Made by a program: the position numbers and the translations under genes. From the NCBI GenBank assembly GCA_003151235.1, contig PLWZ01000018.1, positions 41,543 through 105,542 on the forward strand: a stretch of DNA of 64,000 bases, in the 5' to 3' direction. This document shows positions 35,515-44,884 of the stretch, piece by piece; position 1 is the stretch's first letter, and the number at the start of each line of letters is the position of its first letter. The notes beneath the pieces are model-generated. The model did no database searches and was not told the DNA's origin. It was given only the letters and a program-made list of their open reading frames with translations. Source of the stretch: Acidimicrobiaceae bacterium. Its GTDB lineage: Bacteria > Actinomycetota > Acidimicrobiia > Acidimicrobiales > RAAP-2.

Positions 35515-35808
35515 GTGTCTCCTCCAACGCGCAGTGACGCTCCGATCGAGAACGGAACCCGAGGCCACAGCGACACCGCCATGGGCCCCCCCGGTCGGGG
35601 GAGGTGGGTCCCCCATGTACCCTATGTTAGCCGTCGCTAGACAAGATGCCAGTGGCCCGGATAGCGTGACCGACCAGGAACTGAATCGGAGTGAGGGCGG
35701 GTGCGGTGAACCTTGGGCGGGATGCCTCAGAGCTCGCTCGAATACCCAAGCCCAGAACTGCAATCACCTAGTGCGGAGTCGATAGCGCCGCCAGTCCGGA
35801 GGGGATCC

Positions 35809-37281
35809 ATGAGCAATCCGACTGTCCACCCCGAGCACCGTATGTACATCGACGGTCAGCTCGTCGAGGCCGAGGACGGAAAAACCTTCGCCAATATCAA
35901 CCCGGCAACGGAGGAAAAGATCGGCGAGGTGGCAGACGGGTCCAACTCGGACATGCGGCGAGCGATCGATGCCGCACGTCATGCGTTTGACGAGACCGAC
36001 TGGTCGACAAACCGTGAACTCCGCAAGCGGTGCCTCGAGCAGATGCAGGAGGGGCTCGAGGCGGAACGTGAGGAGCTTCGTGAGCAGCTCATCCTCGAGG
36101 CGGGCTGCCCGCGCATGTCGACTTACGGTCCGCAGGTCGATTGGCCACTCGAAGGGCACATTCGGTACCCAGCCAAGCTCATCGACGAATTCCCGTGGGA
36201 AATCGAGATGCCCGACGGGCTCGGGAACCAGGGGGAACCGAACCGTCGCCGGATCTGGAAGGAGGCGATCGGTGTGGTGGGCGCGATCGTCCCGTGGAAC
36301 TACCCCGTCGAGGTCACGCTGGGGAAGGTCGCGCAGGCGCTGGCCACGGGGAACACGGTCATCCTGAAGCCGGCCCCGGACACTCCTTGGAATGCGACGC
36401 TCCTCGGCCGTGTCGTCGCCGAGCGCACGGACTTCCCGCCAGGCGTGTTCAACGTCGTCACTTCCGCTGACCACCTGGTTGGCGAAGAGCTAACGATCTC
36501 GCCGAAGGTTGACCTGATCTCGTTCACAGGATCCACCGTCACGGGAAAACGGATCATGGAGAAGGGGGCGGCCACCCTGAAGCGGGTGTTCCTTGAGCTT
36601 GGTGGAAAGTCGGCCACGATCATTCTCGACGACGCAGACTTCGATACGGCCCTGCTCTCCGGCCTGGGTGCCTGCTATCACGCCGGACAGGCGTGCGCGC
36701 TCGGAACCCGAATGCTCGTCCCAAGCGACCGCTATGAGGCGTCTGCCGCGACGCTCACCTCACTATTCGAGAACGTACCGTACGGTGATCCCCAGAGCCC
36801 GGAGGTGATCATGGGCCCCGTGGTTTCTGAGAAGCAGCGCGACCGCGTCCTCGGCTACATCGAGAAGGGCAAGGCCGAAGGCGCGGAGCTTGCCACGGGC
36901 GGTGGCCGACCGACGCACCTGCCCAAGGGGTGGTTCGTGGAGCCAACCCTCTTCGTCAATGTGGACAATTCGATGACGATCGCCCGAGAGGAGATCTTCG
37001 GGCCCGTCCTGTGCCTCATCCCGTACGAAAACGACGATGATGCCGTCCGCATCGCCAATGACAGTCAGTACGGTCTGGCGGGCAACGTCATTGGGTCACC
37101 GGATCGGGCACTGGCCGTGACTCGCCGGATTCGGGGCGGGATGATGAGTATCAACGGTGGCGCAGCCCACGGTGTCGACATGCCCTTCGGCGGATACAAG
37201 CAGAGCGGTATTGGCCGGCAGAACGGGTTGCAAGGGTTTGAGCAGTACCTCGAGACGAAGGCGGTTGCTTGGCCGGCCTGA
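35809..37281 (+). CDS. Aldehyde dehydrogenase
   Basis: A 490-residue NAD(P)-dependent aldehyde dehydrogenase from ATG 35809 (GGAGGGGATCC upstream). The NAD-binding segments are VGAIVPWNYPVEVTLGKV and FTGSTVTGKRI, the general-base Glu is in FLELGGKSATI and the catalytic Cys is in HAGQACALGTRM. It oxidises an aldehyde to the acid. It is divergent from the SDR at 35514 across a GC-rich 294-base region, and precedes the P450/ferredoxin pair. Confidence 0.93.
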   Translation: MSNPTVHPEHRMYIDGQLVEAEDGKTFANINPATEEKIGEVADGSNSDMRRAIDAARHAFDETDWSTNRELRKRCLEQMQEGLEAEREELREQLILEAGCPRMSTYGPQVDWPLEGHIRYPAKLIDEFPWEIEMPDGLGNQGEPNRRRIWKEAIGVVGAIVPWNYPVEVTLGKVAQALATGNTVILKPAPDTPWNATLLGRVVAERTDFPPGVFNVVTSADHLVGEELTISPKVDLISFTGSTVTGKRIMEKGAATLKRVFLELGGKSATIILDDADFDTALLSGLGACYHAGQACALGTRMLVPSDRYEASAATLTSLFENVPYGDPQSPEVIMGPVVSEKQRDRVLGYIEKGKAEGAELATGGGRPTHLPKGWFVEPTLFVNVDNSMTIAREEIFGPVLCLIPYENDDDAVRIANDSQYGLAGNVIGSPDRALAVTRRIRGGMMSINGGAAHGVDMPFGGYKQSGIGRQNGLQGFEQYLETKAVAWPA

Positions 37282-37432
37282 GAGCCTCTGGGGAAGGCTA
37301 CTTTCAAGGCGGTCAGGTGCACCTCGAGGAAGCGTCGCGAGGCTTAAGAGTCATCGTGTCGACTAGGCACGCCACCACTGCGAGAGGGAGCGAAATGGGT
37401 CGAGAATGGCCCTAACCCACGTGACCAGTGGT

Positions 37433-37500
37433 GTTGTTAAGGTACACACGACTCGTTGTTAGCCATTTGACCACGCTCGCACGAATCAGTACCTTCGTGC
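37433..37500 (+). promoter_or_regulatory. Promoter sharing a box with the one at 28671
   Basis: The first 28 bases (GTTGTTAAGGTACACACGAC then TCGTTGTTAG) match the promoter box at 28671 at about 21 positions. Half-sites GTTGTTAAGGT (37433-37443) and CATTTGACCAC (37464-37474) are a degenerate version of the same inverted repeat. A -35-like TTGACC (37467-37472) and a -10-like TACCTT (37490-37495) are 17 bases apart. The promoter should drive the second P450 operon. Confidence 0.6.
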
Positions 37501-37522
37501 AGCCCACAAGCAAGGGGTAGGG

Positions 37523-37570
37523 ATGACCAGTAAGAGCTATGGAGTTGGGTGGTGTGGGTCCGGTGAGTGA
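37523..37570 (+). CDS. Candidate 15-codon leader peptide overlapping the P450 start
   Basis: An ATG seven bases or so after AAGGGGTAGGG begins [15 protein letters not shown], and its stop lies just after the GTG start of the P450 gene. It has a better ribosome site than the P450 itself, so its translation might hand ribosomes to the P450 start. It may equally be chance. Confidence 0.3.
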   Translation: MTSKSYGVGWCGSGE

Positions 37571-38774
37571 CACCGCTGAACCGGCTGAATCGGCTGAGCC
37601 GATCTTTCAATTCGACTCGCTTCTGCAGCCAGAAGTCTCCAAGTGCCCTTGGCCCTACTACAAGCGCATGCGGGACACGAACCCGGTGCTCCGTGCCGGC
37701 GGAGATGGCTCGGAGGTCGTCTTCATCGCCAAGCATGAGGACATCGACTACGTCCTGCACAATCCGAAGCTCTTCTCCTCGAACGGCGACCAAGGGCAGC
37801 AGATGGCCCCACTGATCCCGATCAGCTTTGATCCGCCCGTACATTCGAAGTGGAGGCGGCTCCTCGACCCCTTCTTCAGCCCGCGAGAGATGGCCAAGTT
37901 GGAGGCCGACATCACCCTTCAGGCCAACGAGCTCATCGACCGGTTCATCGATCGAGGAGAGTGCGACTACGCGGACGAGTACGCAGTGCCGCTCCCGTGC
38001 AGCGTCTTCCTAAAGATCATGGGTCTTCCGCTCGAGGATCTCGATGCGTTCGTGAACCTAAAGGATCGACTTCTGCGAGGCACAGGGGAAAGCTTCCAGT
38101 CGCAAGATGAGGTTCAAAAGCAAGCCCACGAAGAGCTAGATGCGCGACTCGAAGCCCTTCTGAACGAGCGGCGACGCCAACCCCAGGATGACCTTCTGAC
38201 GCAGCTCCTGCACAGCGAGATCGACGGGCGCCCGCTGACGCAGGAAGAACTGGTCAGCGCGAGCAACCTTTTGTTCATCGCGGGGCTCGATACCGTCACC
38301 GACAGCCTGACCTGCTTCTACTCCTTCCTCGGCATCCATCAGGAGCACCGCCAGCGCATCGTCGACGATCCGGAGGTGATACCCCGGGCCATCGAGGAGA
38401 TGCTGCGCTACGAGTCCCCGGTGACCATGGTGCTTCCGCGGCAGGTAACCGAGGAGACCGAGTTGGGCGGCTGCCCGCTTCATCAAGGGGACCGAATCAT
38501 CCCCCTGCTGGGCTCTGCAAACAACGACGAACGAGTGATCGACGATCCCGAGGTGGTTGATTTTGACCGTCCGTCCTTCCGTCACTACGCGTTCGGTGCT
38601 GGTGTGCATCGCTGCCTGGGTTCACATCTCGCGCGCCTTGAGCTGCGCGTAAGTCTTCGCGAGTGGCACCGTCGGATCCCCGAGTACCACATCCCCGAAG
38701 GCACAGAGCTTCAGTGGGCATCGCTCTTGCGTCAGGTTGAGCATCTTCCGCTCGTGTTCGACAGGGTCGAATGA
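37563..38774 (+). CDS. Cytochrome P450
   Basis: A P450 of about 403 residues. GTG 37563 and ATG 37539 are both possible starts; neither has a strong ribosome site, and the first overlaps a short leader frame. The I-helix motif is [13 protein letters not shown], ExxR is in EEMLRYESP and the haem loop is [18 protein letters not shown]. It differs clearly from the P450 at 6835 and probably acts at another step. The ferredoxin gene overlaps its stop by four bases. Confidence 0.93.
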   Translation: MSDTAEPAESAEPIFQFDSLLQPEVSKCPWPYYKRMRDTNPVLRAGGDGSEVVFIAKHEDIDYVLHNPKLFSSNGDQGQQMAPLIPISFDPPVHSKWRRLLDPFFSPREMAKLEADITLQANELIDRFIDRGECDYADEYAVPLPCSVFLKIMGLPLEDLDAFVNLKDRLLRGTGESFQSQDEVQKQAHEELDARLEALLNERRRQPQDDLLTQLLHSEIDGRPLTQEELVSASNLLFIAGLDTVTDSLTCFYSFLGIHQEHRQRIVDDPEVIPRAIEEMLRYESPVTMVLPRQVTEETELGGCPLHQGDRIIPLLGSANNDERVIDDPEVVDFDRPSFRHYAFGAGVHRCLGSHLARLELRVSLREWHRRIPEYHIPEGTELQWASLLRQVEHLPLVFDRVE

Positions 38775-38959
38775 GCCGTCTCGAGATCGACCAAGAGCGG
38801 TGCACGGGACATGGCCGCTGCTACTCGCTCGCCCCCAGCCTGTTTGACTCCGATGAGTTCGGCCATGCCGTGCTCGTTCCAACCCACGAGATCAATGAAA
38901 CCGACGCATGGACGGCCGTTCAAAACTGCCCTGAAGGTGCGATCAGCTTTGAGCCGTAA
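38771..38959 (+). CDS. P450-partner ferredoxin, 3Fe-4S type
   Basis: A 62-residue protein whose ATG overlaps the P450 stop (ATGA), which fixes it as the redox partner. The cluster ligands are Cys11 and Cys17 in CTGHGRC and Cys53 in NCPEGAI, again the CXXHXXC...CP form. It resembles the ferredoxin at 8113. Confidence 0.93.
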   Translation: MSRLEIDQERCTGHGRCYSLAPSLFDSDEFGHAVLVPTHEINETDAWTAVQNCPEGAISFEP

Positions 38960-39090
38960 ACCGCTGAACATCGGCTGCGGCGTCCGAGCCCGCGGCGTGA
39001 GGGCGGATCGGGGCGGCGGCTCGGGGCGAAGTTAAGCCCCTCTGGGCCCAGTCGACCGGGCCGCACCAGCTTCAAGTTGAAGGGATTGGC

Positions 39091-40536
39091 ATGTCCGAGA
39101 CACCCGAGTACCGGAACTTGATCGGCGGGGAGTTGTGTCCCGCTTCGTCAGGCCGCCTGCTCGACTCGGTGAATCCTGCGACCGGCGAGGTCTGGGCGCG
39201 CGTCCCGGCTAGTGACCGCGACGACGTAGACGCGGCGGTGTCGGCCGCCACGTCCGCCTTTCCCGCCTGGTCCGCGCTGCCTGCGTCGGCACGGAGCCAC
39301 TACCTCAAGCAGGTTGCGCAGGTCTTCATCGCCCACGGCGAGGAGCTGGCGCGCCTTGAGACTCTGGACAACGGACGGCTCCTCGAAGAAAATCGAGGTC
39401 GCGCCGGCATGGGCATGGCCTTCTTCTGGAACCGGGCCGCCGAGATGACCTTGGAGGCCGTGAGGGGCCACAGCGTCGTGCTCGACCCGACGACCTTCGG
39501 CCTGACGCGGCGCGAGCCCTACGGGGTGGTCGCCGGAATCATCCCCTGGAACGCGCCGGTGGCGATGTGTTCGAGCAAGGCCGGCCTCGCAATGGCCGCG
39601 GGCAACACCGTGGTGGTGAAGCCGGCTGAGCAGGCCTGTGTATCGGTCCTGCGCCTCGGAGAGTTGCTGGCCGACGTGCTACCCCCCGGGGTGCTCAACA
39701 TTGTCTCGGGGCTCGGTCCAGAGGCGGGCGAACCGCTTGTCCGTCATCACGGCGTGAAGAAGATCTCCATGACCGGCTCCTCGGCGACGGGGAAGCTGAT
39801 CCATCGAGCGGCCGCCGACACGCTCACTCCAGCCATCTTCGAGCTGGGCGGCAAGTCACCCAACATCGTGTTTGCCGATGCCGATCTTGAGGCTGCGGCC
39901 GCAGGGGTGACCACGGAGTCCATCTTCACGGGTAACGCGGGACAGGTGTGCGTGGCGGGTTCCCGCATACTCGTGCAACGTTCCGTCCTGAGCGAGATGC
40001 TCGAGCGCATGGAGGCCATTGCCAGTGGCATCGTGCTGGGCGACCCGCTGGACCCAAGAACCACCATGGGTCCGATCGTCTCAGAAGGCCAGTACGACAG
40101 TGTCACGAACTATCTGGAGGTCGGCAAGAAGGAGGCCGAGCTCGTCTTCGGTGGGCGGCACGGTGCCGACGTCGTCCCCGAGTTTCCGGGCGGCTACTGG
40201 GTCGAGCCGACGCTCTTCATCGCCAACGATAATTCGCTGAGGATCTGCCAGGAGGAGATCTTCGGCCCTGTCGCCGTCGTCATCCCCTTCGACACCGACG
40301 ACGAGGCCCTGACCATCGCCAACGACACCAGCTATGGCCTCGCTGCAGGGGTCTGGACCCGCGATCTGTCTCGAATCCACCGTTTCATCCGCGACCTTGA
40401 GTCGGGCAACGTGTGGGTCAACGTTTACCGCCAGACACGCTACGAGCTTCCATTTGGCGGCGTGAAAGACAGTGGCTTCGGGCACGACGACGTGCTCGAG
40501 TTCACGCGGGAGAAAGCTGTCGTCATCGCGACCTGA
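39091..40536 (+). CDS. Aldehyde dehydrogenase
   Basis: A 481-residue enzyme. The Rossmann-side motif is VAGIIPWNAPVAMCSSKAG, the Glu is in IFELGGKSPNI and the catalytic Cys is in GNAGQVCVAGSRI. AAGTTGAAGG lies before the ATG. It follows the P450/ferredoxin pair and precedes an SDR, giving the sequence hydroxylation, alcohol oxidation, aldehyde oxidation. Its N-terminus is the best match in the window for the decayed fragment at 6563. Confidence 0.93.
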   Translation: MSETPEYRNLIGGELCPASSGRLLDSVNPATGEVWARVPASDRDDVDAAVSAATSAFPAWSALPASARSHYLKQVAQVFIAHGEELARLETLDNGRLLEENRGRAGMGMAFFWNRAAEMTLEAVRGHSVVLDPTTFGLTRREPYGVVAGIIPWNAPVAMCSSKAGLAMAAGNTVVVKPAEQACVSVLRLGELLADVLPPGVLNIVSGLGPEAGEPLVRHHGVKKISMTGSSATGKLIHRAAADTLTPAIFELGGKSPNIVFADADLEAAAAGVTTESIFTGNAGQVCVAGSRILVQRSVLSEMLERMEAIASGIVLGDPLDPRTTMGPIVSEGQYDSVTNYLEVGKKEAELVFGGRHGADVVPEFPGGYWVEPTLFIANDNSLRICQEEIFGPVAVVIPFDTDDEALTIANDTSYGLAAGVWTRDLSRIHRFIRDLESGNVWVNVYRQTRYELPFGGVKDSGFGHDDVLEFTREKAVVIAT

Positions 40537-40631
40537 ACACGCCGACACACCTTGGCCCCGATCTTAAGTTGGGACCAGCTTGCCGGGCAGCCCCGGTGAA
40601 CCAAGGATCCGAACTACGAAGGGGGAGCAAG

Positions 40632-41459
40632 ATGAACGACGTACTCGGCTATGAGGGGCGTAGCGTTTTAGTTACCGGTGCCGCTTCCGGTATGGGTGAG
40701 GCAACCACCCGGGTGCTCCTCGATCTCGGAGCCAAGGTAACGGCTGTGGACATCAAGCCCACGTCGCTACCAGTCGAAGCGGCGCTCGAGGTCGACCTTC
40801 GTGACAAGGCTTCGATCGACCAGGCGGTCGCGAAGATCGAGGGGCCATTGCACGCCGTGTTCAGCTGTGCCGGTCTACCCGGGCCACCGTTCCCCGACGT
40901 CGATGTAGTGGTGGTCAATTTTGTCGGTGCCCGCTACCTGATCGAGTCGCTCGTAACCAGGATGCCCGAAGGGTCCGCCATCGCCTGCGTGTCGTCCGCC
41001 GGGGGCATCGGTTGGCAGCAAAACCTAACGACGATCATGGGGCTGCTCAATACTGAAGGATTCGAGGGCGGCCGTGAGTGGTGCGAGTCCAACCCCGAAG
41101 CGATCAGCGCCAGTTCTTATGTATTCTCCAAGCAGGTCATTGACGCGTGGACCGCCTGGCGTTCTTACGGTCTCATGCGAGACCACAAGATCCGGCTCAA
41201 CTGTAGTAATCCGGGTCCGACCACAACAGCGATGATGCCGTTCTTCCACGATTCGGCCGGAAAGGACGTCATCGATTCGGCAACGGGGCCTGTTGGCCGG
41301 TACTCAGAAGCCGAGGAGCAGGCCTGGCCGCTCGTATTTCTCAACAGCCCGCGATCGAGCATCATCGTGGGCGAAATCCTGTTCACTGACGGCGGGTTTT
41401 TCGCGTCACTGCAAACCGGTCAGATCGACTTTTCCGGACTTACCGGTTCCGAGTCCTAA
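40632..41459 (+). CDS. SDR dehydrogenase (3-alpha-hydroxysteroid dehydrogenase-like)
   Basis: A 275-residue SDR from ATG 40632 (GGGGGAGCAAG upstream). The cofactor motif is VTGAASGMGEATTRVL and the active-site pair is in SSYVFSKQVIDAW. It shares with the SDR at 34696 the SCAGLPGPPFPDVDV strand and the insert MGLLNTEGFEGGREWCESN. The two are paralogues serving perhaps different alcohol steps or isomers. It is the last gene of the second P450 operon. Confidence 0.88.
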   Translation: MNDVLGYEGRSVLVTGAASGMGEATTRVLLDLGAKVTAVDIKPTSLPVEAALEVDLRDKASIDQAVAKIEGPLHAVFSCAGLPGPPFPDVDVVVVNFVGARYLIESLVTRMPEGSAIACVSSAGGIGWQQNLTTIMGLLNTEGFEGGREWCESNPEAISASSYVFSKQVIDAWTAWRSYGLMRDHKIRLNCSNPGPTTTAMMPFFHDSAGKDVIDSATGPVGRYSEAEEQAWPLVFLNSPRSSIIVGEILFTDGGFFASLQTGQIDFSGLTGSES

Positions 41460-41603
41460 GGGCTGGTGGATCGCCGGACGCCGACCGTCGCGACCTAACA
41501 CCCACCACGGAGTTGTTGTACGCCGCAGGGGTTTCCCGTTCCAAAAGTGTGGGCGAGGATTGAGTGAGGATTGTGAGTCGGATAGAGGTTGGTCCGGCCT
41601 GGG

Positions 41604-43430
41604 TCAGCCGACGATTGCCAGATCGGTAGCTGGCCAGATGCTGATGGCATCCCGTGGAAGTTCAACGTGACAGCCGCGCCCGATCTCAAGGTCGACATGG
41701 TCCAGCGTACGCAGCTCTAGCTCAAGATCATCCGTGACAGCGATGGTGAGCTCGGTTGCGGTCCCGATGTCGGCGATGTCAGTGAGAGTGCCGGCGAGCC
41801 CTTCAGCGGGCTGAAGACGGATGTGCTCGGGACGAATGCTCCACAACACCGCGGTGTTGGGCGCCAGGCCCGCGGTATCGACTTCAAGTATCGCTCCGCC
41901 CGCGTTCATCGTTCCGTCCGACGTGATAACTGCCCGACGAAGATTGGGTATTCCCAACAAGCGGGCAACGTCGGGTGACGAAGGACGGGAGAACACCTGG
42001 CGGGTCGGCCCTGACTGAAGGAAAGACCCGTCGGACAGCACGATGACCTCGTCAGCCAAGAGGGCCGCTTCTTCGGGATCATGCGTGACGAGCACCGTGG
42101 TTATCCCCGTGGTGCGTTGCAGACGCCGCAGTTCGCGGCGAAGCTCGTGTCGAACTGGAGTATCTAGCGCGGAAAATGGCTCGTCGAGGAGCAGCAACTC
42201 GGGGGAGCGACAGAGAGCTTGGGCCAGCCCCACCCGCTGTTGTTGCCCGCCGGACAGTTGCGAGGGGTATCGATCTTGGAGGCCCTCGAGTCGCAGATGG
42301 GCCAGCCAGTGGGCGGCGATTGAGGGGGTGGCACCGCGGGCGAAGAGAAGATGCTGCCACACGGTCATGTGCGGATAGAGCGAAAAGCGCTGGGCTACAT
42401 AGCCCACCCGACGACCTTCGACCCGAACCTCGTCGACCGATCGATCGCCAAACCGGACTGAGCCCGGCTTGGACCCGTACAGGCCGGCCAGGCAGCGGAG
42501 GAGGGTGGATTTCCCTGACCCTGATGGACCGAGAACCGCCAGATGGTTACCTCGTGGTTGATGCGACACCGCAAGGTGAAACGAACCCACCCGGTAGTCG
42601 ATGTCGAAGCTGATCGGGGTCGGATTGGTAGCGACCGGTTGGCCCGGTTCGGGGAGCAGCACTGGCCTGGTGTTCCGGCCGCCAAGCCCAAGCCTGCTCA
42701 GCAAGATGACGACGATGGCCACGGCAAGGGCCAACGCGGTGGGTGCCAACGTGGTCGGTAGACCCACCCCGCTGAACTGGTTGTACGTGTAGATGGGCAA
42801 CGAGAACGGGTGATAAGCCAAGACCACGACGGCGCCATACTCGCCAAAGGCCCGGAGCCAGGCCAACAGCATCCCAGCGCGTATCCCCGGCGCGGCCACG
42901 GGAAGCGCGACGCGTCGGAACCGCGAGAACTCGGAGTGCCCAAGTGTCGCTGCCACATCCATCAGTTCCCGATCGACGGTGAAAAAGCTTGCACGGGCGG
43001 CCACGATCAGGAATGGCGCCGACACGAAGGTTTGTGCCAGCACGACACCGGTCAGCGACATCGTTAGGTGCTCATTAAAGAGTTGGCCCAGGAACGTGTA
43101 GGGACCCACCAAGTAGACAAGAAGGATCCCGCACATGAGAGGAGGGAGGGCCAGGGGAAGCTGGACGATCACTCCCACGATTCCGGCAATGCGACTGGAT
43201 GACCGGGCCAAGAGGTAGGCCAGTGGCACGCCAAACACGGTTATCAAGGCCAGCGAGATGGTGGCGCTCTCGATGGAGACAAAGAGCGCTGGGAAGAGCC
43301 CGGGGTTGCCAAAGCCCCGGTTTTGGGCACTCGCGAAGCGAATGACGAAGGCGATGATCGGCACAGACAGGAAGAGAACGATCAAGCCAGCAAGCCAAGG
43401 GAGTGGGCTCCTGGCTACCCCCCGACGCAT
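41604..43430 (-). CDS. Molybdate/tungstate ABC permease fused to its ATPase
   Basis: A 608-residue fusion. Residues 1-260 are a ModB/WtpB permease (VIVQLPLALPPLMCGILLVY, then the EAA-like loop DVAATLGHSEFSRFRRVALP). Residues 270-500 are a ModC-type ATPase with Walker A LGPSGSGKSTLLRCLAG, signature QLSGGQQQRVGLAQAL and Walker B LLLLDEPFSALD. The last 90 residues form a TOBE domain that may sense the oxyanion. It starts next to the stop of the binding-protein gene. It supplies molybdenum for the cofactor genes to the right. Confidence 0.9.
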   Translation of the reverse strand: MRRGVARSPLPWLAGLIVLFLSVPIIAFVIRFASAQNRGFGNPGLFPALFVSIESATISLALITVFGVPLAYLLARSSSRIAGIVGVIVQLPLALPPLMCGILLVYLVGPYTFLGQLFNEHLTMSLTGVVLAQTFVSAPFLIVAARASFFTVDRELMDVAATLGHSEFSRFRRVALPVAAPGIRAGMLLAWLRAFGEYGAVVVLAYHPFSLPIYTYNQFSGVGLPTTLAPTALALAVAIVVILLSRLGLGGRNTRPVLLPEPGQPVATNPTPISFDIDYRVGSFHLAVSHQPRGNHLAVLGPSGSGKSTLLRCLAGLYGSKPGSVRFGDRSVDEVRVEGRRVGYVAQRFSLYPHMTVWQHLLFARGATPSIAAHWLAHLRLEGLQDRYPSQLSGGQQQRVGLAQALCRSPELLLLDEPFSALDTPVRHELRRELRRLQRTTGITTVLVTHDPEEAALLADEVIVLSDGSFLQSGPTRQVFSRPSSPDVARLLGIPNLRRAVITSDGTMNAGGAILEVDTAGLAPNTAVLWSIRPEHIRLQPAEGLAGTLTDIADIGTATELTIAVTDDLELELRTLDHVDLEIGRGCHVELPRDAISIWPATDLAIVG

Positions 43431-44348
43431 CTACCGCAAAGCCGAATCGACACCGATTGGCGCGAACCGTATGTCGGTCACCTCGGGCTTAGCCGACGTG
43501 ACTCCATTCTTCGCCAGAATTTTCTGACCGTTCTTGCCGAGCAAGAAGTTCACGAAGGCAATGGCTGCTGCCTCGTGTGGTGCCTTGTTGAGGATGGTGA
43601 TCGTGTACTTACCGGACAACGAAGTCCCCGTCAGGGGCACCGTCTTAATGTCGGCTGCAGAGGCTTCGACGCCGTAGAAGAAGCCTGCGTCGAGCTGTCC
43701 CGCTTGCAACTCTCCTACGAGCGAAGTTTCGGGGAAGACGTCGCTTGATTCCGTCGCTAGTGTCTCTAGTTCGGGAAGGTGGTGTTTCGCGGCAACTCGA
43801 TCCAACGCTTCATCGGCCAAGACTCCCTTCGGGTCGGTCGTCGGATCCGTGCGGCCGATTAGAAAACCGGGCTCGGAGATGACCACGTACCACGGCTTTG
43901 TCTTCAGCGCTTGTGCGAATTTGCTACCCGGGTCGTAACCGAGCACCAAGGGAGAACTCGCGAACTGGGCATACCACGACACCCAGTTTCCATTGCCCGC
44001 TCCTTCCAACGATGTGTTGACGGCCGGTGACGCACTGATGAATACATCGCCCCGGAGGGTTCCGCCCGCGATGCTGCTGGCCAGCGCGGTGGATCCCATG
44101 GAAAAGTTGTTGAGCGTATAGCCCGTCGCCTTTTCGAACGCCGGCCCGATTTGGCTTTGCATCAGATCCTGGAGTGATCCCGCCGAGAGGACGTCGACAG
44201 GACCGGAGTTCGCCGCCGCGACAGCTGTTTGAGCACCGGCGCTACCGATCGAGGCGATTGCGGTGACGGCGAGCATCAACCCCAAGAGGACACGAAAAGG
44301 CGTTGGGAGTGGGCACGCAGTCCGCCTGGGACCACGTTGGGTGATCAT
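43431..44348 (-). CDS. Molybdate/tungstate-binding protein (ModA/WtpA-like)
   Basis: About 305 residues from ATG 44348, chosen because it gives a normal Sec signal peptide (VLLGLMLAVTAIASIGSAGA). The mature part starts VDVLSAGSLQDLMQSQIGPAF, as in the oxyanion-binding family. The segment LIGRTDPTTDPKGVLADEAL matches the WtpA branch more than classical ModA. The protein captures molybdate or tungstate outside the membrane. Its stop touches the permease start, so one mRNA is certain. Confidence 0.86.
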   Translation of the reverse strand: MITQRGPRRTACPLPTPFRVLLGLMLAVTAIASIGSAGAQTAVAAANSGPVDVLSAGSLQDLMQSQIGPAFEKATGYTLNNFSMGSTALASSIAGGTLRGDVFISASPAVNTSLEGAGNGNWVSWYAQFASSPLVLGYDPGSKFAQALKTKPWYVVISEPGFLIGRTDPTTDPKGVLADEALDRVAAKHHLPELETLATESSDVFPETSLVGELQAGQLDAGFFYGVEASAADIKTVPLTGTSLSGKYTITILNKAPHEAAAIAFVNFLLGKNGQKILAKNGVTSAKPEVTDIRFAPIGVDSALR

Positions 44349-44359
44349 CCGGGACAATG

Positions 44360-44377
44360 TACAGGTTGAAACCTGTA
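44360..44377. promoter_or_regulatory. Perfect 8-bp palindromic candidate operator of the Mo transporter
   Basis: TACAGGTT and AACCTGTA are perfect complements around GA. The site ends 12 bases before the binding-protein start codon. The TOBE-domain DNA-binding protein encoded 500 bases away at 44885 is the obvious candidate to bind it when molybdate is present. Confidence 0.6.
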
Positions 44378-44872
44378 GATTCCAGGTAAGTGGAGGAAAA
44401 CCCTGGATAAACATGAGGTAGATAGCCCGTAGCGTTGTAGGTGCGACATCGATTGAGCACACCGATCTTTTGGTGGTGGGGGCGCATCTGTTGGAGTGCC
44501 GGATCCAGCCCTCCCGCCGCGGGTCGAATGAAGGTCATTGGCGACCTCCACCTCCCCCGCACCTGCGTCACCTAAAGATCCGGACCGATCGCTTCTGGGA
44601 CGTACGCCGGACCCGGACGCCAAGCCGGCATCGAGAATCGTCCGCTCCCTCGTTCCGACCCGCGTGCCGTGATCACCTGGCGGCGCTCCCCCTGCCTTCT
44701 CGATCGGGGGGGACGTACGTCGTAGCCGGCCTCTCCGACGTCGAGACGATTGAGTTCCACTCCTGGCGCACGACAGCTCCGAGCTCTTCATCGGGATCAA
44801 GCAATCCTCGGATTGGATCGTCCCGCCGGTGCTCAGGGTTACTCGACAGGTACCGCAACCGTGGCCTCGTCG
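44378..44872. other. Intergenic region with one weak candidate small frame
   Basis: This stretch of about 500 bases has no recognised gene. On the minus strand, 44673-44858 could encode a 61-residue peptide from a TTG (containing LLDPDEELGAVVRQEWNSI). Its composition looks natural, but it has no ribosome site or family match that I can see. The promoter of the divergent regulator must lie at the right end. Confidence 0.3.
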
Positions 44873-44878
44873 TATGGT
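44873..44878 (+). promoter_or_regulatory. -10 element of a probably leaderless transcript
   Basis: TATGGT ends six bases before the ATG of the regulator, and no ribosome site is present. This spacing places the transcription start on the A of the start codon, as in leaderless actinobacterial mRNAs. A clear -35 box is not seen. Confidence 0.5.
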
Positions 44879-44884
44879 CTAGCC

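Noticed and set aside
35575..35625. A terminator in the GC-rich stretch between the SDR and aldehyde dehydrogenase genes.
   Set aside because: C-rich and G-rich runs can pair in several ways, but the region lies between divergent gene starts, where a terminator has no clear purpose, and no single stem stands out.
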